Shown here one piece after another: positions 1-7,502 of a stretch of 64,000 bases of DNA. The stretch is from a virus. The DNA is taken from positions 1 to 64,000 of the IMG/VR virus record IMGVR_UViG_3300026488_000015, one strand, 5' to 3'. The notes beneath the pieces were generated by a model. The model was not told the DNA's origin. It did no database searches and saw only the letters and a list, made by a program, of their open reading frames with translations. Positions within the stretch are counted from its first letter, which is position 1. Each line of letters begins with the position of its first letter. The position numbers were made by a program, and so were the translations under genes.

Positions 1-129
1 GTCTTTTATTGTTAAAAGAAGTGATTTATTGTTACCATCGATATTTTCTATCTCAATAATACTATTTTTAGGAATAAGATTTATCCCTAAGCTTGCTTTG
101 TTTGTGAAACTATATATTGTTTTTCTCAT
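1..129 (-). CDS. Partial gene, 5' end only (likely virion protein)
   Basis: The first 43 codons of a minus-strand gene run off the left edge of the window. The ATG is preceded by a good AAGGAG ribosome binding site. The visible residues (start MRKTIYSFTNKASLGINLIP) are not enough to assign a family. It follows the fibre-type gene by 9 nt and probably shares its late transcript, so a structural role is an inference from position only. Confidence 0.75.
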   Translation of the reverse strand, partial: MRKTIYSFTNKASLGINLIPKNSIIEIENIDGNNKSLLLTIKD

Positions 130-138
130 TTTATCTCC

Positions 139-1395
139 TTATTCTAAAATTAGTACATCTGAATTGATTACTAATGGTGTTTTGAGTACTAGTAATCTAC
201 CAGTAATAATATACTCTTTTGGTAACTGAATAATTCCTTCAACAAATACTAAAGCATCTTTGTCGATTTCATACGAGCATAAAAACTCTGCTTGGGCGTC
301 TTGACTAATAAATCTAGTTTTTCTTGTGCTTGACTTGGTAACTGAAGTCGTACCCGATGAAGTTTTAACTTCTTGCCAAATATCTTGTGACTTAACAAAT
401 TGCACACTTGGAACTAATTCTAAAGGTTGTACTTGTGTTTGGATTGTAATAGTTGCTGAAGAATCTGTATTGTTAAACATATTTGCTAAAGTTTCAATGA
501 AATCAGCAGAAACAATATCATAAGCGATAATATACTTATTTCCGTTTAAATATGGTTCTAATATAAGAGAAAGAGAATTATTAATTGAAATATTATACAG
601 CGGTTTACCAGTGTTTTGCTCTAAAGTGATTACAGAATTTGTAATATCAGCTCTATCAAAAACCATACCAAAAGATGTAACGAAATCATCGCCTTCTAAT
701 GTCGAAATTAAGCTATCAAATACCCAAGTATCGGCTGTATCTTGACCTAGTAAATAGTTACCAGTACCATTAATACCATAATCAAGTCCTTTTTCTGTGA
801 ACTGATTGAAAATATCCCCATTTGAGCCTATATCATTTGTAGGTTCGCTATCACCACTATATACTCTAATATCATTAAGTTTTGTCCAATTTCTTGAACC
901 TGAAACTGTACTTATAAGAGCATACCCATCTTCCATAGGTGTACCTAAATCATTCTCTAGGTTTTGAACAGCAGATTGCACTGTGTCTAATGTAGCGATG
1001 TCGTTTGAGTTTTGTGGTGTGTAGTTAGTGTCCATTGATAATGAACCATCAGGAAGTAAGAATGAAGGTAGCGTAATCCACTCTCTGACGCCATCAAGCG
1101 AAGTAGTAAGAATTTGGTCATCTTCTGTTTGTGTTGGTAGTTTTGGTTCTTTTGATGTTTGTAGTGAAGCTACTGTAAGTTCAAGCATATCTAAATCTTC
1201 TTGAACTGAAGCGACATCTCCACCAGGTTTGAATGTAGATAGAGCAACGAATGTCTTTACACCGTCACCTATTTTGATAGCATCTGCTACCCCGTTAGTA
1301 TCTATAACGATACCCATTTCTCCTGAGCGAAGAATAGGGTTTACGGCTGTCCATTGTGCTAGTGTATCTCTTCTTATTAATATTGGTACTGACAT
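139..1395 (-). CDS. Tail-fibre/appendage-type virion protein, 418 aa
   Basis: The N-terminal 50 residues (LIRRDTLAQWTAVNPILRSG, then GEMGIVIDT and IKIGDGVKTF) match the short module found at the N-terminus of many phage fibre and receptor-binding proteins, where it reads like RRDTxxxWxxxNPxLxxGE followed by KIGDG. The rest is low in recognisable motifs and rich in Thr, Ser, Asn and Asp, as is usual for fibres. A TATAAATA late promoter lies about 30 nt upstream, and the ATG has an AGGAG site. It is probably a virion appendage. The exact structural role and the receptor are unknown. Confidence 0.7.
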   Translation of the reverse strand: MSVPILIRRDTLAQWTAVNPILRSGEMGIVIDTNGVADAIKIGDGVKTFVALSTFKPGGDVASVQEDLDMLELTVASLQTSKEPKLPTQTEDDQILTTSLDGVREWITLPSFLLPDGSLSMDTNYTPQNSNDIATLDTVQSAVQNLENDLGTPMEDGYALISTVSGSRNWTKLNDIRVYSGDSEPTNDIGSNGDIFNQFTEKGLDYGINGTGNYLLGQDTADTWVFDSLISTLEGDDFVTSFGMVFDRADITNSVITLEQNTGKPLYNISINNSLSLILEPYLNGNKYIIAYDIVSADFIETLANMFNNTDSSATITIQTQVQPLELVPSVQFVKSQDIWQEVKTSSGTTSVTKSSTRKTRFISQDAQAEFLCSYEIDKDALVFVEGIIQLPKEYIITGRLLVLKTPLVINSDVLILE

Positions 1396-1423
1396 TTAGC
1401 TCTCCTAAATAGTTCTTTTCAAC

Positions 1424-1431
1424 TATTTATA
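1424..1431 (-). promoter_or_regulatory. Late promoter -10 (TATAAATA)
   Basis: A perfect TATAAATA on the minus strand lies just upstream of the fibre-type gene that starts at 1395. This is the T4 late -10 sequence read by the gp55 sigma factor, and a gp55 homologue is encoded in this window. Confidence 0.7.
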
Positions 1432-1440
1432 GGCTTATTT

Positions 1441-1839
1441 TTACCAAAATTTTAGTTTAGCCATCCAAGACTCTGGTCTTTCCGGTTCATTATATCTAGT
1501 TAATGCGAGAATTTCATTATCTTTAGCATCATTTACTTTAGATGCCCATTTGTCGAGTTTCTTAGAGAACATAGCTTCTGCTTCTTCAGGTGTAAAACCA
1601 AGGCTAATGATAATGTCTAGGGTGACATTTAAAACATCACAAGCCTCTTCCAGTACATCTTCCTTAGTATCTCCTGCTGAGGCAGATACATTTTTTGAAC
1701 CATTATAGTGAAGAACTGCTTGAGCTAATTCTCCACCTTCTTCAAAAAGTTTCGTAGTTTTTTCGAGCAATGAAATCTCAATATCTACATTACCTTGTGA
1801 TAAATCTGTGAGTTTTTCCCAATCTATAAAATTCTTCAA
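1441..1839 (-). CDS. MazG-like nucleotide pyrophosphohydrolase, 132 aa
   Basis: This protein belongs to the all-alpha NTP pyrophosphohydrolase family (MazG/dUTPase type), which hydrolyses NTPs or dNTPs to monophosphate and pyrophosphate. The metal-binding pattern is visible: E33, E34 and E37 in LFEEGGELAQ, then E64, E65 and D68 in VLEEACDVLN. The length is typical of single-domain phage versions. The start is TTG with an AAAGGA site, and it overlaps the stop of the upstream 54-residue gene (TTGA), so translation is probably coupled. In phages such enzymes clean nucleotide pools or lower alarmone levels; the substrate here cannot be told from sequence. Confidence 0.8.
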   Translation of the reverse strand: MKNFIDWEKLTDLSQGNVDIEISLLEKTTKLFEEGGELAQAVLHYNGSKNVSASAGDTKEDVLEEACDVLNVTLDIIISLGFTPEEAEAMFSKKLDKWASKVNDAKDNEILALTRYNEPERPESWMAKLKFW

Positions 1840-2000
1840 ATAATTTCCTTTATAATATCAAATATAATACTTGCTTGTACATTGTATTTTTGTTGTACAT
1901 CAGAAACTACTGAGCCAAAATAAACATTATTTACGCCGTGTAAATCTTGGTGCAATTTATATACTCGTTTGATTTCTTTTTCTATTTCTGCTTCAATCAT
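1836..2000 (-). CDS. Small hypothetical protein, 54 aa
   Basis: A short open frame starts with ATG (MIEAEIEKEIKRVYKLHQDL) and fills the gap between two neighbours. Its start overlaps the end of the upstream gene and its stop overlaps the TTG start of the MazG-like gene. This tight packing is the main evidence that it is real. The protein is probably helical. No family is recognised. Confidence 0.6.
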   Translation of the reverse strand: MIEAEIEKEIKRVYKLHQDLHGVNNVYFGSVVSDVQQKYNVQASIIFDIIKEII

Positions 2001-2301
2001 CTTTATCTCCCTCAACTTTATCTTCTACTTCAACTTTACTGAAGACCTTCTCGCCTTCAAGTTTTGTTCTAATGCCAGCATTGATTAGTAGTTGATTATA
2101 AAGTTCTTCAAATTTTTCTTTATAGTCGATATTCGCATCGATACCTTCTGTATAAACTTTTATGTGTCTGAAACTTTTATCTGTTGTCTTAGAGGCAATC
2201 CAATCTTTGGCTAGCTGTTTATCTACAAAGAGCTGGGTACTATCTTTCCAACTACCACCACCATTAACATATTCAGATAGCCTAAAAGTTATAAGATACA
2301 T
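1993..2301 (-). CDS. Hypothetical protein, 102 aa
   Basis: A small protein with a mixed alpha/beta N-terminal half (MYLITFRLSEYVNGGG, then DKQLAKDWI) and a highly acidic, lysine-rich tail ending KVEGDKDD. It starts directly after the stop of the upstream 69-residue gene and overlaps the following 54-residue gene, so it sits in a tight operon. No family is recognised. Confidence 0.75.
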   Translation of the reverse strand: MYLITFRLSEYVNGGGSWKDSTQLFVDKQLAKDWIASKTTDKSFRHIKVYTEGIDANIDYKEKFEELYNQLLINAGIRTKLEGEKVFSKVEVEDKVEGDKDD

Positions 2302-2511
2302 CTAAAATACCGATAGGCGGCCTTCATAATCACCATCAACACTAAAACCAGCATCATCACACATTTCTTCAATAGCTTCTAATACTTCATCATATAATTC
2401 ACTTGAAGGGTTTTTTAACCAAATCTCGATTGTTTCATCTTCAACCTCGTATTCAACTGTTACACCAAAATCACCTAACTCATCTTTTAATTCTTCTAGT
2501 AATTTATTCAT
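2302..2511 (-). CDS. Small acidic hypothetical protein, 69 aa
   Basis: A strongly acidic small protein with a predicted helix-strand-helix pattern (NKLLEELKDELGDFGVTVEY, then LYDEVLEAIEEMCDDAGFSV). It is the first gene of an operon behind the promoter at 2542-2563, with an AAGGAAAG ribosome binding site. Acidic small early phage proteins can be inhibitors of host proteins, but nothing in this sequence shows that here. Confidence 0.75.
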   Translation of the reverse strand: MNKLLEELKDELGDFGVTVEYEVEDETIEIWLKNPSSELYDEVLEAIEEMCDDAGFSVDGDYEGRLSVF

Positions 2512-2541
2512 TTTCTTTCCTTCTTTTGTTTGATATGTAGT

Positions 2542-2563
2542 ATTATAACATAAGGCACCTTAG
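2542..2563 (-). promoter_or_regulatory. Early/middle-type promoter (CTAAG-N11-TATAAT)
   Basis: On the minus strand TGT precedes TATAAT (extended -10) and CTAAG lies 11 nt upstream of the hexamer. It precedes the 69-residue gene. It is one of twelve sites in the window with identical spacing. Confidence 0.75.
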
Positions 2564-2578
2564 AGATACCTTAAATGC

Positions 2579-3529
2579 CTAAGATTTGCCTGTAAGTGCT
2601 GAAAGGTCTACATTTTTGATAAGGTCGTTAATCATCGAATTAACATCGAATGATTGAACCATTTCTACTGCTGCTGACTGAATCATTGCTTCTGAAAGAA
2701 TCTGTGCTTTTTCATTTCCTGGTGCTACTTCTCTAAGAGCTACACCAACGATATTAGCAAGAGCGATATCAAATAGTGGATGTTTCTTCATACCACCAGC
2801 ACCAAATGGTAGTTTAATTTTTTCTTTGATTTGTTTCGTTACTACACGACCTACTTCCAGTTTTGCTGCAAGAATACCTGCTTCTTTGTTAATCTGTACC
2901 GCTTGTGATACTACTGCTTGTGTCTTCTCTGCTGCTGTCATTAGTGTGTTCATTGTTTTTCCTTGTGTTTTTGTATGTATTGATTTTGTTTTAGCCGGTC
3001 TTTTGGCAACTGCTTTAGGTTTATCTCGTAGAGTGAATACTGGTAGACCATCTGAATCTATTTCAATTTCTTCCACTTTTCCTCCTAAGTATCTTATACG
3101 AATAAGTTCCAAATATTTTCTTATGAAACCTACTGTTTCATACAAATCCATATCATATAATGTTGTAAGATTACCTTTATCAAAATTATACCTATCAAGT
3201 TTTACTGTATTATGTGATACAGCCGTACTTAAATATGTTTTTTTCACAAACCTATTGTCATTCGCTACTGTTGAATCTGTTACTGTATAATTGATATAAC
3301 AAGCACTTGCTCGCTTAAAATCATTTTCAACAACATCAGAAAATGTCTTTGAATACGGGATTACATATCTAATAGTTTCATCATCTCCGACCAAATCTAC
3401 TTCCATATAAGTTTTCATATATACCGTATTCATTCTAACAACATTTCTACTTAACTGTACGAACTCATCAGTAATCGATTTCAAATCTTCAACAATGAGT
3501 TCTTTTACATTTAGTTCGATTTCTCTCAA
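2579..3529 (-). CDS. Hypothetical protein with basic linker, 316 aa
   Basis: An unrecognised two-part protein. Residues 1-170 are a mixed alpha/beta region. A Lys/Thr/Pro-rich basic linker (around KPKAVAKRPAKTKSIHTKTQ) leads to an alanine-rich helical C-terminal part ending in NVDLSALTGKS. The start is TTG with an AAGGAG site five bases away; no better ATG is nearby. It has its own promoter at 3554-3575 and is alone between two promoters, so it forms a single-gene unit. The basic linker could contact nucleic acid, which is only a guess. Confidence 0.75.
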   Translation of the reverse strand: MREIELNVKELIVEDLKSITDEFVQLSRNVVRMNTVYMKTYMEVDLVGDDETIRYVIPYSKTFSDVVENDFKRASACYINYTVTDSTVANDNRFVKKTYLSTAVSHNTVKLDRYNFDKGNLTTLYDMDLYETVGFIRKYLELIRIRYLGGKVEEIEIDSDGLPVFTLRDKPKAVAKRPAKTKSIHTKTQGKTMNTLMTAAEKTQAVVSQAVQINKEAGILAAKLEVGRVVTKQIKEKIKLPFGAGGMKKHPLFDIALANIVGVALREVAPGNEKAQILSEAMIQSAAVEMVQSFDVNSMINDLIKNVDLSALTGKS

Positions 3530-3553
3530 TATGTCTCCTTCTTTTTATATAGT

Positions 3554-3575
3554 ATTATAACATAAGGTACCTTAG
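3554..3575 (-). promoter_or_regulatory. Early/middle-type promoter (CTAAG-N11-TATAAT)
   Basis: TGTTATAAT with CTAAG exactly 11 nt upstream on the minus strand, 25 nt from the TTG start of the 316-residue gene. The sequence is nearly identical to the site at 2542 over about 35 bases. Confidence 0.75.
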
Positions 3576-3592
3576 AGATACCTTAAATAATG

Positions 3593-4993
3593 TTAATCTC
3601 TTGAATTTTCTCGAACTTCATCGAATGAAAACTCTTTAAAAAGAACACCATCTTCATAAATCACCGAAAGAACCTCATAAGCATTATCAAAAACTTCTCC
3701 TACAATATCTACGAAATAAGATTTTGATTCTTCACTAAAATATGTAGTGACTTTACCTTTTTTTGATTTCTTACCAGGGTCTGTAATAGGGTCTTTATAA
3801 ACCTCAATTTCTTCACCATTTGGTTTTGTAATAGAACTACATTTGATAGCAAATCTTTGTGTATCACGATTCACATTCTGCATAATATCGCCACCTGAAC
3901 CGAATACCATATTCTCTGCTGCATAACCTTGGTATGTAACTTCTTCAAGAATATCTTCGATTACTTCAGGAGTGATACCGTCCCCCCAAAGAATACCAAA
4001 GTTGCTAGATGCTTTTCTCATTTCTCCATCTTGACCTTTGATTTCAATATCAAAAACCCCATTAGTTTCCATAATATCAATCATTTTACCTATAACAGTT
4101 TCTGCATCACCACTATCTGGTCTTAGAACAAATTTCTGATTAGGTCTTGATTCAATAATCTTACGAATTTCTGAACCTTCTCTCGTTACTTCATCTGTAA
4201 ATTTATACACATCATACGAATCTGCTACAAATGACATAATCGGTGCATCAGGATTATCATTAAGCTGTGAGATTACAAAATCAATCTCATTTCCTTTAGT
4301 CCAAGCCGTTGTTGTCGAGTGCTCAGTAGCAAATACAGAATAACCTGCTGGTGCATCTTCTGGTTGGTTATAAAAATCTTCACAACCAAATAGAGAATTA
4401 AAATTATCAGTTCCCATAAATTGTGTAAGGTGAGCAATACCACCAATCTCAGCTGATTCTACACTTGAAGAACCTCTATCACCGAAATTATGAAAGGCAA
4501 ATTGTGCCCATTCTTTAGCACCATATTTCTCAAGCATCTTACGAACATTATAAGATTTTGTTGCTACTGTCGTTGGGTACCACACTTTCATAAGAATTGT
4601 TTCTAGCCATCCAGCAATCCAAGGTACTTTTGAATCAGTACTTTCAATAGTCATAAGAACCATTTTCACTGGAAGTATAGAACCTTCTCTTACTGCTTTG
4701 ATTCTGACTGGTAGTTTACCACCTAGTTCTTGAACGATATAATCCCACCCATCTTTATCAAATGGAACGCCGTGACCTTTTGCCATTCGTGCTGCTTGAT
4801 TCACTTCTCTTTGAGTAATCGGAGTACCAAAGAATTTCTTAAGGTAGTATTGAAGACCTACAAAAACTGTCTCGGAGTATTTACCACCGCGAGATTCCAT
4901 ATAATCGTACATTGATACCATTTCCGGGTATTGTTTAGCGTGTGAATATTTGTATGAGTCTGCTAGAGCTACTCTGTTAGTTTGGTTTATCAT
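3593..4993 (-). CDS. nadV: Nicotinamide phosphoribosyltransferase (NAMPT)
   Basis: The enzyme joins nicotinamide and PRPP to form NMN, the first step of NAD+ salvage in the cytoplasm. The full-length family pattern is present: DSYKYSHAKQYP near the N-terminus, DYMESRGG, GDRGSSSVESAEIGGIAHL in the middle, EHSTTTAW (which holds the catalytic His of the family), and RPDSGD in the C-terminal barrel. At 466 residues it is intact. It stands alone behind its own promoter (5075-5096) with a leader of about 80 nt that contains a palindrome. Phage NAMPT genes can restore NAD+ after host NADase-type defences act. No PRPP synthetase or NMN adenylyltransferase gene is seen here, so the host enzyme may finish the pathway. 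Confidence 0.93.
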   Translation of the reverse strand: MINQTNRVALADSYKYSHAKQYPEMVSMYDYMESRGGKYSETVFVGLQYYLKKFFGTPITQREVNQAARMAKGHGVPFDKDGWDYIVQELGGKLPVRIKAVREGSILPVKMVLMTIESTDSKVPWIAGWLETILMKVWYPTTVATKSYNVRKMLEKYGAKEWAQFAFHNFGDRGSSSVESAEIGGIAHLTQFMGTDNFNSLFGCEDFYNQPEDAPAGYSVFATEHSTTTAWTKGNEIDFVISQLNDNPDAPIMSFVADSYDVYKFTDEVTREGSEIRKIIESRPNQKFVLRPDSGDAETVIGKMIDIMETNGVFDIEIKGQDGEMRKASSNFGILWGDGITPEVIEDILEEVTYQGYAAENMVFGSGGDIMQNVNRDTQRFAIKCSSITKPNGEEIEVYKDPITDPGKKSKKGKVTTYFSEESKSYFVDIVGEVFDNAYEVLSVIYEDGVLFKEFSFDEVRENSRD

Positions 4994-5034
4994 ATTATTT
5001 CCTTTTATATCTTTCTTTCGTAAAACTTTACTGT

Positions 5035-5056
5035 TGAGAACTAAACTTAGTTCTCA
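5035..5056 (-). repeat. Perfect 10-bp inverted repeat in the NAMPT leader
   Basis: The arms TGAGAACTAA and TTAGTTCTCA are perfectly complementary around two central bases. The site lies about 20 nt downstream of the NAMPT -10 element and about 40 nt before the start codon. It could be a 5' stem-loop in the mRNA or a dimer operator at the promoter. Confidence 0.7.
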
Positions 5057-5074
5057 CCTCTTTCTTTATATGGT

Positions 5075-5096
5075 ATTATAACATACTAGGACTTAA
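5075..5096 (-). promoter_or_regulatory. Early/middle-type promoter of NAMPT
   Basis: TGTTATAAT with TTAAG 11 nt upstream on the minus strand. The spacer between them (TCCTAGTATGT) is shared, apart from one base, with the promoter of the Nudix gene at 9114 and differs from the other promoters. Confidence 0.75.
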
Positions 5097-5200
5097 TTTC
5101 CTCTTAAATCTCTCAAGTATGTGAACGAATTACCAATAATAAACGAACATTCGTATATCACATATAAAACTAATACTGTAGCGATATATAATTCAATCAT
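5093..5200 (-). CDS. Small membrane peptide, 35 aa
   Basis: A 35-codon frame with ATG and a strong AGGAGT site seven bases away. Residues 3-23 (ELYIATVLVLYVIYECSFII) form one hydrophobic segment, so it is probably a single-span inner-membrane peptide. It is the only gene between the promoters at 5225 and 5075, and its stop codon overlaps the NAMPT promoter. Tiny membrane proteins in early phage regions often act on host membrane functions; the role here is unknown. Confidence 0.55.
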   Translation of the reverse strand: MIELYIATVLVLYVIYECSFIIGNSFTYLRDLRGN

Positions 5201-5224
5201 TTGTACTCCTTCTCTTTATACTGT

Positions 5225-5246
5225 ATTATAACATAAAGAACCTTAG
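5225..5246 (-). promoter_or_regulatory. Early/middle-type promoter (CTAAG-N11-TATAAT)
   Basis: TGTTATAAT with CTAAG 11 nt upstream on the minus strand, immediately before the 35-residue membrane peptide gene. Confidence 0.7.
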
Positions 5247-5253
5247 AGCTTCA

Positions 5254-5601
5254 TTAAATAAATAAGTGTGGTTTATCTTTCTTTAAATCGCCGTATGCAT
5301 CTATTTTATTTTTGAGTTTTTTGTACTCAGGCAATAAGTACTGAATATAAAGAAAGCCTTTAGCCTCATCTTCATCTCCATAAGCTTCTTGAAATAATTC
5401 AAAAGAAATTCTTGCACCATCATCACAAATAATTTGAGTACCAGTGACCTCTTTGATTGTATAACAATAAATGATAAGGTCATCTTTATCTACGAGGTAA
5501 TATGTTTTGCCTAAGATTATGCTATACTTGGCAATATTCTCTTCATTCCTAAAAGATTTTAGTGTTTGCTGTTGTTCTTCATTCCAAATTACAGTGCTCA
5601 T
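5254..5601 (-). CDS. Hypothetical protein, 115 aa, PHLFI C-terminus
   Basis: Unrecognised cytoplasmic protein with a beta-rich middle (KYSIILGKTYYLVDKDDLII, then CYTIKEVTGTQIICDDGARI) and a helical C-terminal part. It ends in KKDKPHLFI, a tail resembling those of three other small proteins in this window. The ATG overlaps the stop of the upstream gene (TAATG), so the two are translationally coupled within the operon that starts near 7493 or 7703. Confidence 0.75.
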   Translation of the reverse strand: MSTVIWNEEQQQTLKSFRNEENIAKYSIILGKTYYLVDKDDLIIYCYTIKEVTGTQIICDDGARISFELFQEAYGDEDEAKGFLYIQYLLPEYKKLKNKIDAYGDLKKDKPHLFI

Positions 5602-5867
5602 TATGAAATAGTAGTCTCATTCGATTCTACTCGCTCTATCATAATATAATGCCACCCTACATCAAAATGTGGTTGAATAGGCGAAATAATCCAACCTCTT
5701 TCTATATGAAAATTCAATTTTTCTACTAACCCGGTACCACTGCTTTCTGTTAGGCATTTATATTTTTCTTGTTTTATTGTCTTTTTCTTTTCCGATACAC
5801 CTGATGCCCACACTCGGTGACTAGAACCATCGTGCATTACATCTTGTAAAATATGCTTATTAATCAT
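5601..5867 (-). CDS. DUF1737-like small protein, 88 aa
   Basis: The C-terminal half (LVEKLNFHIERGWIISPIQP followed by a stretch ending YIMIER) resembles the small beta-alpha-beta DUF1737/DUF4177-type domain, with its LxxxVNxxxxxGWxxxG pattern and a final YxxMxxR strand. Three other proteins in the window share it. I chose the ATG at 5865-5867 rather than a TTG six bases upstream, because AAGGA is six bases from the ATG and would touch the TTG. Function unknown. Confidence 0.65.
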   Translation of the reverse strand: MINKHILQDVMHDGSSHRVWASGVSEKKKTIKQEKYKCLTESSGTGLVEKLNFHIERGWIISPIQPHFDVGWHYIMIERVESNETTIS

Positions 5868-5876
5868 TACCAATCC

Positions 5877-6293
5877 TTATAGTGCTAAATGAGGTTTTTC
5901 TTCGATAATCTCTCTGTATTTTTCTGTGTATGGCTCGAGTGCTCGTAAATCCATCTGAAGTCTTTGTATTTTTCTTCTGTGATTGTTGTTATACATATCT
6001 ACAAATGCTTCTTCCTCTGAATCAAACAAAGCAATACTCCTAACATCATATACAAGAGAAATTTTATCTACAATGATTTTCTTAGAACTTAATTCATATT
6101 TGTAGTCTTCTCTCGTTAATTCTTTTTTAAATACTGAATCATCTATCCACATATAAACAATATGTAAATGCTTGAATTCTTCCCATTGCTCATCAGACAA
6201 GCTATTATTATTGAGGATTTCTAAAAGAGTTTTCTCTTTATCTAACCGCTCATCATCCCATCGCTCATTCATTTTTTCAATTCCACCACCCAT
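5877..6293 (-). CDS. Hypothetical protein, 138 aa, PHLAL C-terminus
   Basis: An acidic, mostly helical protein. A segment near the middle (KIISSK region, then ISLVYDVRSIALFDSEEEAF) looks like a small beta-alpha unit. It ends REIIEEKPHLAL, a tail shared in pattern with three neighbours. The ATG has an AAGGAT site. It lies in a compact operon with one- to three-base gaps to its neighbours. No family is recognised. Confidence 0.75.
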   Translation of the reverse strand: MGGGIEKMNERWDDERLDKEKTLLEILNNNSLSDEQWEEFKHLHIVYMWIDDSVFKKELTREDYKYELSSKKIIVDKISLVYDVRSIALFDSEEEAFVDMYNNNHRRKIQRLQMDLRALEPYTEKYREIIEEKPHLAL

Positions 6294-6294
6294 A

Positions 6295-6720
6295 TTAATC
6301 CTTTATAGTACTAAAGTTTTGTTCTTCTTTAGTTTTTCTCTGAATCATTAAAGTAAAAATATAACCGTTTGAACCATTGCCTACATTTGGTTGAATTAGT
6401 GATATTTCAAAATCTTGATTATTTGTCATATATCTCTGGACTTCTTGGTTGAACTCTTTAGAACTATATGCTGTAATAGTCCAATAGTCGAACTCATCAT
6501 CTATAATATACTTGTTATCCTTCTGAATCTTTAGTTGTTCTTTAAAAGATTTAGGTACAACTTCGTACTCGTTAATTTGCAACATTAGTGCTGCTTTTTC
6601 GTTCTCTAATTTTGCTATCTCATTTTTTGAGCGTTGAACAAAATCTAAACCATCATCTAATATTTTTTCTCTACTGTTTTCTCTACTGTTATAATCTAAA
6701 TCACTACCAAAACTAGGCAT
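6295..6720 (-). CDS. Coiled-coil plus DUF1737-like protein, 141 aa
   Basis: Residues 25-60 form a likely coiled coil (FVQRSKNEIAKLENEKAALM). The C-terminal half (YWTITAYSSKEFNQEVQRYM, then FEISLIQPNVGNGSNGYIFT and LMIQR) resembles the DUF1737-like domain of three other small proteins nearby. A short in-frame duplication NSRENSRE is near the N-terminus. The ATG overlaps the stop of the upstream gene. Function unknown. Confidence 0.65.
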   Translation of the reverse strand: MPSFGSDLDYNSRENSREKILDDGLDFVQRSKNEIAKLENEKAALMLQINEYEVVPKSFKEQLKIQKDNKYIIDDEFDYWTITAYSSKEFNQEVQRYMTNNQDFEISLIQPNVGNGSNGYIFTLMIQRKTKEEQNFSTIKD

Positions 6721-7106
6721 TAGAACACTTTCCTTACGACTTTTTTAGTCTTAATTTTCTTCATACTACTAGGATATGCGCCATCCATATTACTCATCCA
6801 ATCTTCGTGTTCCATTAATTGTAAAAAGTCTTGTGGTGTAGGAATGAATTTGTTTCCGTAATCTTCAAAAATGTGCTGTTCAGCAATGCTTCTCGTGTTG
6901 ATTACTGTTCCATCTGAATTCTTAAATGTAGGTCCGAAGACTCTCTCGCAAATATAGATTCCCCAGGAATTATGTAGTAATGCTCTGTGTCTATTATCAG
7001 GAAACATCATTTTAGTGTGGTCAAGAAATTCGTGGATTTCCATATAATCTTCAGGTTCTCCGCCGAATTGTCTTGCACTTGATAATGAGTGTGTGTTTGG
7101 TTTCAT
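6720..7106 (-). CDS. DUF6915 family protein, 128 aa
   Basis: The protein has the conserved pattern of the DUF6915 family: HSLSSARQFGGEPEDYMEIH, then FLDHTKMMFPDNRHRALLHN and SWGIYICERVFG, then a TRSIAEQHIFEDYG stretch. The family is widespread in phages and some bacteria and, as far as I know, has no assigned function. The many conserved His, Asp and Glu residues suggest a metal or nucleotide site. A basic tail (KKIKTKKVVRKVF) follows the domain. The ATG has an AAGGAAA site. Confidence 0.75.
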   Translation of the reverse strand: MKPNTHSLSSARQFGGEPEDYMEIHEFLDHTKMMFPDNRHRALLHNSWGIYICERVFGPTFKNSDGTVINTRSIAEQHIFEDYGNKFIPTPQDFLQLMEHEDWMSNMDGAYPSSMKKIKTKKVVRKVF

Positions 7107-7115
7107 AATATTTCC

Positions 7116-7493
7116 TTATAATAATAATGATGGGTATTCATCAGCGACCATATTTATAAAGTCTTTGGCATCTGCCTTTGAAATACTTTCTACATATTCT
7201 TTAGAGTCTTTCAATCCAGCACCAGTGAGTTTTCTATGTGTTTTAATGGCTACCATTTTCAAACCACCTACGATAGCTTGAACCATCGTAATGATTAAAT
7301 CAGCAGATATTTCGTTATCTTGTTGTAGTACAATATCTGTTCTTGCTTCAATATCTGTTCTTGCTTCAATTTCTTTTATGATTTCATTTATATCAAGTTC
7401 GTATTTTTGTACAATATACGACATTAATAATTCGTTATTAATATGAAGGTCCATTGGGGGCAAATTTGATTTCATTAAAATACTATATAACAT
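7116..7493 (-). CDS. L7/L12 C-terminal-domain-like protein, 125 aa
   Basis: Residues 78-105 (MVAIKTHRKLTGAGLKDSKE and following YVES) match the signature of the ribosomal stalk protein L7/L12 C-terminal domain, which reads IxxIKxxRxxTGLGLKEAKxxVE and binds translation factors. The N-terminal part is unlike L12 and contains a duplicated EARTDI unit encoded by a perfect 18-bp tandem repeat. It ends MVADEYPSLLL, a tail similar to three other small proteins here. A role in binding host translation factors is inferred from the domain only. Confidence 0.65.
   Translation of the reverse strand: MLYSILMKSNLPPMDLHINNELLMSYIVQKYELDINEIIKEIEARTDIEARTDIVLQQDNEISADLIITMVQAIVGGLKMVAIKTHRKLTGAGLKDSKEYVESISKADAKDFINMVADEYPSLLL
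7331..7366. repeat. 18-bp perfect tandem duplication
   Basis: Two adjacent copies of CAATATCTGTTCTTGCTT lie inside the L12-like gene and add six residues in frame. This looks like a recent slippage duplication. Confidence 0.9.
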
Positions 7494-7502
7494 TTCTATT
7501 CC

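Noticed and set aside
1441-1839. dUTPase assignment for the MazG-like protein
   Set aside because: The EExxE and EExxD pattern fits the whole all-alpha pyrophosphohydrolase group and does not decide for dUTP.
2826-3290. 154-codon plus-strand frame
   Set aside because: It is opposite the 316-residue gene, which has a promoter, a strong ribosome binding site and the same strand as its neighbours.
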